Source: an uncultured Clostridia bacterium
GTDB lineage: Bacteria; Bacillota; Clostridia; Oscillospirales; Acutalibacteraceae
Direction of reading: 5' to 3'
Length of the DNA stretch: 6,817 nucleotides
NCBI GenBank assembly: GCA_937875885.1
Contig: CALEIO010000129.1
Span: 1 to 6,817, forward strand
The notes under the pieces: generated by a model
The model's database searches: none
Told to the model about the DNA's origin: nothing
The model's input: only the letters and a program-made list of their open reading frames with translations
Part shown: piece by piece, positions 1 to 5,039 of the stretch
How the letters are laid out: every line of letters starts with the position of its first letter
How positions within the stretch are numbered: the stretch's first letter is position 1
Translations under genes and position numbers: made by a program

Positions 1-950
1 TGCAGGTCGATGAGCGAGGGGTGGTGCTCCACCTCAATGCCACGCCAGTGGTAGTGGTAGCTGCCATCCGGTGCCTTCTCGGGCGTACAACCCTTCTCGA
101 TGATCAGTTGCAGGGCCTTGTGTCCCTCTCTGCGGCTCGGGAACCAAAGGTCGATATCACCGCAGGTGCGCAGCAGCGGACGGTCGTAGAGCGTCGCTAC
201 GCCCTGTCCCTTTTGCAGAATCGGGTAGAGGTTGGCACCCGCGAAGAGTTCCAGAAGTTCGATGAGCGACTGGTTGCTGTCCAGGTTGCGCTCCTCGATG
301 CGCCCGATTTCGGCCACCCAACGAATCAACAACTCCTGGGGCGGAAAGAGGTACTCGGGCAGGTAGTCAAGGCCTCGGTAGGTGATGCCCAGCACGGTCT
401 GCTTGCTGTCAAACTTGATGCGGTAGGGCTTTTTGGGGAATCTGAGCCAAGTGGAGTTACCACGACCCTTGATTTCGGTATCACCTGTGTAAAGGGTGGT
501 TGTGGAGCTGTTGAATTCATCATTACCCTGAATGTGAATTTCAGCATCAATGTAATATTCCTTGGTTGTAACGGGAATACCGTTTTCTGTGTTGATGTAG
601 ATAACGGGAAGCTTACTGCAAAGCATAGAAGTTGTAGCAACCTCGTTTGTGCTTCTGTCCTTAATCTTTACAGTTATTACTTCCTGCAGGTCGTCGGTTT
701 TTGGGGTGTAGGTGAGACCTGTGGAAACTACTTTGTCATTGATATGCCACTCTACGCCGTAGTTTGTGGATCCCTCAACTGTAATCTCAAGCAGCTCACC
801 GGGTTTTGCGTACTCCTGAACGAAGCTTACATCAAGAGTGCTTTCAACAGCTTCAGTGTCATCGCTTGCAAAAGCGGTGATAGAAGCTATGTCCATCAGT
901 GTGCCGAAAAGGATCAGTAAGGTCATCAGAAGGCTTACTAACTTTTTCAT
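1..950 (-). CDS. Secreted CotH-like N-terminus joined in frame to an NTP_transf_5-type nucleotidyltransferase fragment (partial, probably chimeric)
   Basis: The ATG at 950-948 follows an AAGGAG Shine-Dalgarno sequence. The frame stays open for 316 codons to the window edge. Residues 1-28 look like a Sec signal peptide (MKKL, a hydrophobic core, then AFA before SDD). Residues ~35-150 resemble an Ig-like/linker region. Residues ~116-182 carry the start of a CotH domain: LPVIYINT, then IKGRGNSTW at 160-168, then PKKPYRIKFD. CotH proteins are atypical secreted or spore-coat kinases. After about residue 187 the expected CotH continuation is absent. The protein instead reads like the uncharacterised nucleotidyltransferase family common in Bacteroidetes: LPEYLFPPQELLIRW, LQKGQG with K247, CGDIDLWF with G264, D265 and D267, and HWRGIEVEHH near 302-309. 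DNA from about 1-390 is clearly GC-richer than the rest of the gene. A natural fusion of an exported domain to a cytosolic NTP-binding domain is unlikely, so I suspect an assembly chimera. Confidence is high that the frame is open, moderate for both family calls, and low that this is one real gene. Confidence 0.6.
   Translation of the reverse strand, partial: MKKLVSLLMTLLILFGTLMDIASITAFASDDTEAVESTLDVSFVQEYAKPGELLEITVEGSTNYGVEWHINDKVVSTGLTYTPKTDDLQEVITVKIKDRSTNEVATTSMLCSKLPVIYINTENGIPVTTKEYYIDAEIHIQGNDEFNSSTTTLYTGDTEIKGRGNSTWLRFPKKPYRIKFDSKQTVLGITYRGLDYLPEYLFPPQELLIRWVAEIGRIEERNLDSNQSLIELLELFAGANLYPILQKGQGVATLYDRPLLRTCGDIDLWFPSRREGHKALQLIIEKGCTPEKAPDGSYHYHWRGIEVEHHPSLIDL
384..410. other. Junction between CotH-like and nucleotidyltransferase-like sequence
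   Basis: On the minus strand this stretch encodes roughly SKQTVLGIT (residues ~182-190). A Lys-Gln-x-x-Leu-Gly segment fits CotH proteins after KPYRIKFD. A similar Gln-Thr-Val-Leu-Gly-Ile segment would also fit the nucleotidyltransferase family just before its LPEYLFPP region. Both parents could therefore share a short near-identical stretch here, which is where assemblers or recombination join unrelated genomes. Composition changes at the same place. The exact breakpoint cannot be fixed from one sequence. Confidence 0.5.
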
Positions 951-971
951 AATGCATTCTCCTTTGTGTTT

Positions 972-1004
972 TATATATCCGCACAGCACTGTGCAGATAG
1001 TATA
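972..1004 (-). promoter_or_regulatory. Leader hairpin or operator dyad upstream of the CotH-like gene
   Basis: The arms ATCTGCACAG and CTGTGCGGAT (minus strand) pair over 10 bp with one G-U. After a one-base bulge the pairing extends outward by an AT helix, giving about 15 bp in total. It lies within the first nucleotides of the predicted transcript and ~20 nt before the Shine-Dalgarno sequence. No U-tract follows on either strand, so it is not a terminator. It could be a 5' stabilising hairpin or a protein-binding dyad; which one is not visible. Confidence 0.55.
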
Positions 1005-1016
1005 TATACATCATAT

Positions 1017-1045
1017 ATTATACTACATATATATGTTTTTTTCAA
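1017..1045 (-). promoter_or_regulatory. Promoter of the CotH-like gene
   Basis: On the minus strand, TTGAAA (1045-1040) and TATAAT (1022-1017) are separated by exactly 17 nt. This fits a sigma-A promoter with start of transcription near 1010, about 60 nt before the ATG. The spacer contains a perfect 12-bp palindrome, ACATATATATGT (1025-1036). Confidence 0.75.
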
Positions 1046-1108
1046 ATATAATAATAGCCAAATAACATATAAAAGATCTGTAGTATTTGTATATTGTAGC
1101 TTTGCGGT

Positions 1109-1143
1109 AAAAAGAAAACTCCCTCAGGTAAACCCTGGGGGAG
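1109..1143 (-). terminator. Intrinsic terminator of the isc genes
   Basis: On the minus strand, CTCCCCCAGG, a GTTTA loop and CCTGAGGGAG form a 10-bp stem with one internal mismatch. It is followed by TTTTCTTTTT and lies about 30 nt past the iscU stop. A weaker T-rich run also follows on the plus strand, but no plus-strand gene ends there. Confidence 0.85.
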
Positions 1144-1173
1144 CTTTGTTTTGTTGATTTTGCTTCTGATTAA

Positions 1174-1620
1174 TCAGTTGCAGCTGTCGCAGCCACAGCC
1201 GTGGTCGTGGTCGCACTCCTGAATTACGCCTACAATGGGAGTGGGGTCAACGCCCAGTCTTGTGTAGTAGTCAGAAAGAGCTGCCTTGATAGCCTGCTCT
1301 GCAAGTACGGAGCAGTGCACCTTAACGGGGGGAAGTCCGTCCAGAGCTTCCATAACTGCTTTATTTGTGAGCTTCAGAGCCTCGTCAATAGTCTTGCCCT
1401 TGATGAGCTCGGTTGCCATAGAGCTTGTAGCAATAGCAGCACCGCAGCCGAAGGTTTTGAACTTGCAATCTGTAATTACATTGCCCTCAACCTTGATATA
1501 CATTCTCATAATATCGCCGCATTTGGAGTTGCCAACTTCTCCGATGCCGTCAGCATCTGCAATCTCGCCAACATTGCGGGGATTTGCAAAATGGTCCATT
1601 ACCTTTTCTGAATAAGCCAT
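1174..1620 (-). CDS. iscU: IscU/NifU-like Fe-S cluster assembly scaffold protein
   Basis: This 148-residue cytosolic protein is the scaffold on which sulfur from the cysteine desulfurase and iron are built into [Fe-S] clusters for transfer to apoproteins. It opens with YSEKVMDHFANPRNVG, typical of the family. The cluster ligands are all visible: C34 and D36 in NSKCGD, C59 in FGCGAAIA, and C103 in the LPPVKVHCS motif that is also the chaperone-recognition site in IscU proteins. Length fits IscU-type rather than long multidomain NifU. The last residues form a Cys/His-rich tail (C136, H138, H140, C142, C144, C147) absent from E. coli IscU. The start is the ATG at 1620 with AAGGAGG in front. The iscS stop lies inside that Shine-Dalgarno sequence, with a 12-nt gap, which indicates co-transcription and probably coupled translation. 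The 1109-1143 terminator follows. The family call is very secure. Confidence 0.96.
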   Translation of the reverse strand: MAYSEKVMDHFANPRNVGEIADADGIGEVGNSKCGDIMRMYIKVEGNVITDCKFKTFGCGAAIATSSMATELIKGKTIDEALKLTNKAVMEALDGLPPVKVHCSVLAEQAIKAALSDYYTRLGVDPTPIVGVIQECDHDHGCGCDSCN

Positions 1621-1632
1621 TTATATACCTCC

Positions 1633-2808
1633 TTAGTTTTCGTTATTAATCTTGTCCCAAAGGGGAGAGAAACTGCGCAGATAATCAACAGTTTCGGGGA
1701 TTACCTTGAGCAGATAGTCGATTTCTTCTTCGCAGTTATCGTCAGAGAAAGAAAGACGAAGACTGCCGTGAGCGATTTCGTGGGGAAGACCCAGAGAAAG
1801 AAGCACGTGGCTGGGGTCAAGGCTGCCTGATGTACAAGCAGAGCCTGAAGATGCACTTACACCTGCAAGGTCAAGTTTAAGAAGCAGACTTTCGCCCTCG
1901 ATGCCCTCAAAGCACATATTAACATTGCCGGGAAGACGGCTGTCACGGTTGCCGTTCAAGCGGCTTCTTTCGATTTTAAGCAGGCCGTCAATGAGACGGT
2001 TGCGCATAGCTGTGAGCTTTTCTCTGCGCTCCTCCATTGTAGAGATTGCAAGTTCAAGAGCCTTTGCAAGACCAACAATGCCCGCTACATTCTCTGTGCC
2101 TGCACGTCTTGAGCGCTCCTGTGCACCGCCCTCAATAAGACTTGCAATGCGCACTCCACGGCGTACATACAGAGCACCGCAGCCCTTGGGACCGTGGAAC
2201 TTGTGGCCTGTGAGGGAGAGCAGGTCGATGCATTCTTCCTCAACATTGATGGGAACATTGCCCATAGCCTGTACAGCGTCTGTGTGGAAAAGCACACCTG
2301 CTTCGCGGCAGATTCTGCCGATTTCAGCAATAGGCTGAATTGTGCCGATTTCGTTGTTTGCATACATAATTGTAACAAGAGCGGTTGTGTCCTTGATAGC
2401 GTTTTTAACGTCTTCGGGTTTCACAATGCCGTCTTCGTAAACATCAAGATATGTTACCTCGAAGCCTTCTTTCTGGAGGCTTTCGCAAACGTGGAGTACA
2501 GCGTGGTGCTCAAATTTTGTGGTGATGATGTGGTTTTTGCCCTTCTGTGAGAGGATTCTGCACACACCCTTGATTGCCCAGTTGTCTGCCTCTGAACCGC
2601 CTGATGTGAAGTAAATCTCGTTTGCACTCTTTGCACCAATAAGGTCTGCAATGGTCTGACGGGAAGCTTCCACAGCGTCCTTTGCCTTTGAGCCGATTCG
2701 GTAAAGGCTGGAGGGGTTGCCGAAAATCTCTGTAAGGTAGGGGGTCATAGCCTCCAGTACCTTGGGGGACAATGCCGTTGTTGCGGCATTATCTGCATAA
2801 ATCTGCAT
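1633..2808 (-). CDS. iscS: Cysteine desulfurase (NifS/IscS family)
   Basis: This is a pyridoxal-phosphate enzyme of 391 residues. It converts L-cysteine to L-alanine and carries the sulfur as a persulfide to IscU, and often to tRNA thiolation enzymes. Visible landmarks in order are YADNAATT at 4-11, TSGGSEADN at 68-76, EHHA with H101 stacking on PLP, HTDAVQ at 175-180 (D177 contacts the PLP nitrogen), GHKFHGPKG with the Schiff-base lysine K203, RSRRAGTEN at 232-240, and SSGSACTSG with the persulfide-forming C325. Full length and Cys-loop sequence place it in the IscS/NifS group (class I), not SufS. ATG at 2808 follows AAGGAG with good spacing. It is paired with iscU downstream. No Rrf2-type regulator (IscR) gene is in the window, and I saw no clear promoter in the 71 nt between rnhA and iscS. 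Whether it should be named nifS or iscS cannot be decided here. Confidence 0.96.
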   Translation of the reverse strand: MQIYADNAATTALSPKVLEAMTPYLTEIFGNPSSLYRIGSKAKDAVEASRQTIADLIGAKSANEIYFTSGGSEADNWAIKGVCRILSQKGKNHIITTKFEHHAVLHVCESLQKEGFEVTYLDVYEDGIVKPEDVKNAIKDTTALVTIMYANNEIGTIQPIAEIGRICREAGVLFHTDAVQAMGNVPINVEEECIDLLSLTGHKFHGPKGCGALYVRRGVRIASLIEGGAQERSRRAGTENVAGIVGLAKALELAISTMEERREKLTAMRNRLIDGLLKIERSRLNGNRDSRLPGNVNMCFEGIEGESLLLKLDLAGVSASSGSACTSGSLDPSHVLLSLGLPHEIAHGSLRLSFSDDNCEEEIDYLLKVIPETVDYLRSFSPLWDKINNEN

Positions 2809-2839
2809 ATATGATTCTCCTTAGTGTCAAGTAAATGTA

Positions 2840-2863
2840 TAAATAAAAGTTTCAAATGAAACT
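2840..2863 (-). terminator. Weak terminator-like palindrome between rnhA and iscS
   Basis: On the minus strand AGTTTC, ATTT loop and GAAACT form a 6-bp stem followed by a T-rich run (TTTATTTAT), 16 nt after the rnhA stop. The stem is short and AT-rich, so at best it would terminate partially. It could equally be an operator half-site for iscS. Confidence 0.3.
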
Positions 2864-2879
2864 GTTCTGACCTGATTTA

Positions 2880-3320
2880 TCAGCCTGCGTATTTCTGTGA
2901 CTGTGCAACAGCCAGCTTGTCGCAGCGCTCGTTTTCGGGGTGACCTGCATGTCCGCGGACCCATACGATGTTCACCTTGTGAGTGTCGTAAAGCTTCAGG
3001 AGCTTTTCCCACAAATCGGGGTTAAGGGCAGGGTCTTTCTTGTTTCTCATCCAACCGTTTTTCTGCCAGTTTTTTGCCCAGCCACGCTCAAGTGCATTGC
3101 AGACATACTGTGAGTCGGAGTAAAGTGTAACCTCGCAGGGCTCCTTGAGAAGCTCCAGAGCGCTGATTACAGCCATAAGCTCCATACGGTTGTTGGTGGT
3201 GTTTGCTTCTCCGCCGGAGATTTCTTTCTCTGTGTTTTTGTATCTGAGGATTGCACCCCAGCCGCCGGGACCGGGATTACCGGAGCAGGCACCGTCTGTG
3301 AAAATTTCCACTTGCTTCAA
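2880..3320 (-). CDS. rnhA: Ribonuclease HI
   Basis: Cytosolic endonuclease that cuts the RNA strand of RNA:DNA hybrids, clearing R-loops and replication primers. The chosen start is TTG at 3320-3318, giving 146 residues, close to the 155 of E. coli. It is preceded by a perfect AGGAGG (3334-3329) with 8-nt spacing, and the protein then begins [20 protein letters not shown] as expected. The four metal-binding carboxylates are present: D9, E47 (NNRMEL), D69 (YSDSQY) and D134 (NERCDKLA). The catalytic-loop histidine H124 lies in [10 protein letters not shown]. The basic protrusion ([11 protein letters not shown], 80-90) is intact, so this is a bacterial type HI enzyme with full substrate handle. 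The frame is open further upstream to a GTG at 3416, but that part would lie in the structured leader and has no Shine-Dalgarno. iscS follows after 71 nt on the same strand, so partial co-transcription is possible. Confidence 0.95.
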   Translation of the reverse strand: MKQVEIFTDGACSGNPGPGGWGAILRYKNTEKEISGGEANTTNNRMELMAVISALELLKEPCEVTLYSDSQYVCNALERGWAKNWQKNGWMRNKKDPALNPDLWEKLLKLYDTHKVNIVWVRGHAGHPENERCDKLAVAQSQKYAG

Positions 3321-3414
3321 AGCTTTCACCTCCTGTGAGTATTGCTTGTCCCCTAAAAGGGGATGGGGCATTGCACGAAGCTCTGTGCCCGAAAGGGACA
3401 GCCAAATACACGCC
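3321..3414 (-). promoter_or_regulatory. Structured 5' leader of rnhA, possible RNA regulatory element
   Basis: From the predicted start of transcription near 3415 to the TTG there are about 94 nt, GC-rich compared with other leaders here. Two local hairpins are visible on the minus strand. The first is CTGTCCC with GGGCACAG around a TTTC loop (3401-3383). The second is TCCCC with GGGGA around TTTTA (3363-3349). The 5' arm GCTGTCCC (3402-3395) can instead pair with GGGACAAGC (3352-3344), which would break both local hairpins. The Shine-Dalgarno sits in a small TCAC/GTGA hairpin loop (3338-3326). I do not recognise a known riboswitch class. Confidence 0.4.
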
Positions 3415-3421
3415 ACACTAT

Positions 3422-3449
3422 ATTATACCACTAAAATCTCTCTTTGCAA
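3422..3449 (-). promoter_or_regulatory. rnhA promoter with extended -10
   Basis: On the minus strand, TTGCAA (3449-3444) and TATAAT (3427-3422) are separated by 16 nt. TGG immediately before the -10 gives the TGn extended motif, which compensates for the imperfect -35. It is divergent from the acyltransferase promoter, whose -35 begins 26 bp away. Confidence 0.75.
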
Positions 3450-3474
3450 CTATTATTTTGTATAACTCTTGTTG

Positions 3475-3503
3475 TTGACACTTTACTTATTGAGTAATAT
3501 AAT
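3475..3503 (+). promoter_or_regulatory. Perfect consensus promoter of the acyltransferase gene, with a dyad in the spacer
   Basis: TTGACA (3475-3480), 17 nt, TATAAT (3498-3503) is an exact sigma-A consensus. Transcription would start near 3510, leaving only about 15 nt of leader, most of it the Shine-Dalgarno AAGGAG (3512-3517). The spacer end holds a 15-bp near-perfect palindrome, TTACTTATTGAGTAA (3483-3497), in a position where a bound repressor would block RNA polymerase. I cannot assign a regulator. Confidence 0.85.
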
Positions 3504-3524
3504 TAACTAAAAAGGAGTGGTATT

Positions 3525-4580
3525 ATGAGCAATACTAAAAATATAACTTTTGCGCGAAATAATTCTATTGATTTGTTTCGTTACATCTGCGCATTGATGG
3601 TTGTGATTATACATTCAACATTTTGGAAAGATATGGGTGTGTTCGGAGATTTTCTCGGTAATGTATTTCCAAGACTTGCGGTACCTTTTTTCTTTTTGGT
3701 TACGGGATATTTCTTTATTGGTAACATACTAAAAGGGAAAAATGTTCTTGTCAAGAATCTCAAGCATATCCTGATTGTGTATAGTTTGTGGAGCATTCTG
3801 TATTATGGTATGGATTTTCTTTATGGTGTAGTTCTTAACCACGGTAGCGTTTTGGATTTTCTCAAAGTAATACCCTTGTCTTTCCTTATTACTGGCAGTA
3901 CAATGCATTTCTGGTATTTTCCTGCTCTTATGATTTCATTATGCCTTGTAGCTTTGTTTAATAAACTCAAGATAATGAGATTACTCGTTCCTGTGAGCAT
4001 TTTGCTTTATCTGATTGGATGTATTTGCGGTGCTTATTATCGACTTTTTCAAGATGTACCTGTGATTTCAGGATTTGTTGCTTCTGAATGGTTCAATGCT
4101 ATCAGACGTATTTTCTTTATGGGTTTTCCCTTTGTTTCTGCCGGATATATTCTGCAGATGGTAAAAGAAAAACCGTTCAAGAAATATCTGCCTTTTGTCT
4201 GGATAGGTTCTTTAGTGGTTTTTCTTGCAGAAATATATCTTGTAAGATACACAGAAATTGCAGTTTCAGTAATAATTACTCCCGGACTGTACTTGCTCAC
4301 ATTGGCTACTGTTTTGATGCTTATTAACAAACCTTTACCCGGACTAGAAAAAACAGCAGAAACAGCAAGAACAGTTGCAAACGTTACATATTATTCACAT
4401 CCTTTTATTATTCAGCTGTTTGCTATTGCATCATCCATAGTGGAAATTAAAATTCCTAATATCCTGGTTATTGCTAGTACAGTTATTGCTACATTCCTTG
4501 CAGGATTATTGTTGCATTGCATTTTGAAAAAATCAAAGAACAAGACAATAAAAGCAGTTGTCAAATTAATTGTCGGATAA
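3525..4580 (+). CDS. Acyltransferase family 3 integral membrane protein, probable surface-polymer O-acyltransferase
   Basis: This 351-residue protein is very hydrophobic, with about ten apparent membrane segments from residue ~17 to the end, and a Lys-rich cytosolic C-terminus. The N-terminus shows the acyltransferase-3 pattern: NNSIDLFRYICALMVVIIHS with D16, R19 and the essential-type histidine H30, then FPRLAVPFFFLVTGYFF with R50. Further family-like segments are HFWYFPALM with H128 and YYSHPFIIQL with H292. Members use cytosolic acyl donors, usually acetyl-CoA, to acylate sugars of peptidoglycan, capsule, teichoic acid or lipids at the outer face of the membrane. The substrate cannot be told. 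It is a single-gene unit: its own consensus promoter, ATG at 3525 seven nt after AAGGAG, and a strong terminator. Its DNA is visibly AT-richer than the flanking genes and favours ATA, AGA and TTA codons, which suggests separate acquisition. The family is fairly certain; the role is inferred. Confidence 0.88.
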   Translation: MSNTKNITFARNNSIDLFRYICALMVVIIHSTFWKDMGVFGDFLGNVFPRLAVPFFFLVTGYFFIGNILKGKNVLVKNLKHILIVYSLWSILYYGMDFLYGVVLNHGSVLDFLKVIPLSFLITGSTMHFWYFPALMISLCLVALFNKLKIMRLLVPVSILLYLIGCICGAYYRLFQDVPVISGFVASEWFNAIRRIFFMGFPFVSAGYILQMVKEKPFKKYLPFVWIGSLVVFLAEIYLVRYTEIAVSVIITPGLYLLTLATVLMLINKPLPGLEKTAETARTVANVTYYSHPFIIQLFAIASSIVEIKIPNILVIASTVIATFLAGLLLHCILKKSKNKTIKAVVKLIVG

Positions 4581-4610
4581 AACTTTTACTAAAAAAATAA
4601 TTATTTGTTT

Positions 4611-4645
4611 AAGAAGGTGTAATTTTTCATTACACCTTCTTTTTT
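4611..4645 (+). terminator. Strong intrinsic terminator of the acyltransferase gene
   Basis: AAGAAGGTGTAAT and ATTACACCTTCTT form a perfect 13-bp stem around a TTTTC loop, running directly into a T-tract. It begins 30 nt after the stop codon. The minus strand lacks a comparable T-tract, so it acts in one direction. Confidence 0.95.
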
Positions 4646-4841
4646 GTTGGAATGAGATTACCGTAAGACGTAGTGGTATCAGTGAAAATCCCACAGCAAA
4701 ATCGCACAGATGTTAATTGCATAATATTGTAGATATGTTGTTTCGTTTTTGCATCCCAAGTGGAGGAATAAACCCACACAAGTCTGCCAAAGATATTTGG
4801 TAGAATAATCCTTAAAGATGCTCAAAATATGTTCAAATTTC
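4646..4841. other. Non-coding gap of about 200 nt between the acyltransferase terminator and the RNase J promoter
   Basis: I find no protein gene, tRNA or insertion-sequence end here. The clearest structure is a 9-bp hairpin, TCTGCCAAA, GATA loop, TTTGGTAGA (4783-4804), with no T-tract on either side. A weaker dyad, GTGGTAT with ATCCCAC (4673-4694, one mismatch), lies nearer the terminator. The stretch could be decayed sequence or an unrecognised small RNA; nothing decides this. Confidence 0.4.
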
Positions 4842-4870
4842 TTGACATAGTATTACAGAAAAGTTATAAT
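4842..4870 (+). promoter_or_regulatory. Perfect consensus promoter of the RNase J gene
   Basis: TTGACA (4842-4847), a 17-nt spacer and TATAAT (4865-4870) match the sigma-A consensus exactly. The transcript would start near 4877, giving a 5' leader of about 163 nt, long for a housekeeping gene. Confidence 0.85.
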
Positions 4871-4876
4871 CAATTA

Positions 4877-5039
4877 TGTATATTATATTAGGAAAATATG
4901 CCTTGCTTCAGATTAATGGCAATGCATCTACATAGAAATTTTTACATAATCTTCGGGGCTTAGGGTTTATTTTATCAATAAATAAACAGCACGGGTTAAA
5001 GCTTTCAGAAGGTTAATATCAAGAAAACGGAGGTTAATT
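4877..5039 (+). promoter_or_regulatory. Long 5' leader of RNase J, with a possible 21-codon upstream frame
   Basis: The leader is AT-rich. An ATG at 4898, preceded by a weak AGGA, opens a 21-residue frame (MPCFRLMAMHLHRNFYIIFGA) that stops with TAG at 4961-4963. A 7-bp AT hairpin, GTTTATT with AATAAAC (4965-4987), follows directly. The gene's own Shine-Dalgarno GGAGG is at 5029-5033. Whether the short frame is translated, or the leader regulates RNase J (for example by autoregulation), is inference only. Confidence 0.35.

Noticed and set aside
21..920. A 299-codon open frame on the plus strand opposite the CotH-like/nucleotidyltransferase frame
   Set aside because: It has no Shine-Dalgarno or promoter and reads as no known domain. 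The minus-strand frame has a signal peptide, ribosome site, promoter and recognisable motifs, so the plus frame is an antisense shadow.
1201..1611. Open frames on the plus strand opposite iscU
   Set aside because: They are mirror frames of a conserved gene and have no start signals.
2809..2832. An ACTTGACACTA segment before iscS, reminiscent of one half of an IscR binding site
   Set aside because: There is no second half-site and it overlaps the Shine-Dalgarno region. It also contains TTGACA, but that is too close to the start codon to be its promoter.
3321..3416. N-terminal extension of rnhA to a GTG at 3416, with a HPLLGD segment resembling RluA-type pseudouridine synthases
   Set aside because: The GTG would sit at or next to the predicted transcription start with no ribosome site. 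RNase HI proteins start at the [10 protein letters not shown] equivalent, where AGGAGG is well placed. The short resemblance lacks any catalytic motif of that family.
4646..4841. Search for a tRNA, CRISPR repeat or insertion-sequence end in the gap
   Set aside because: No cloverleaf, no repeated unit and no paired terminal inverted repeats could be found by eye.
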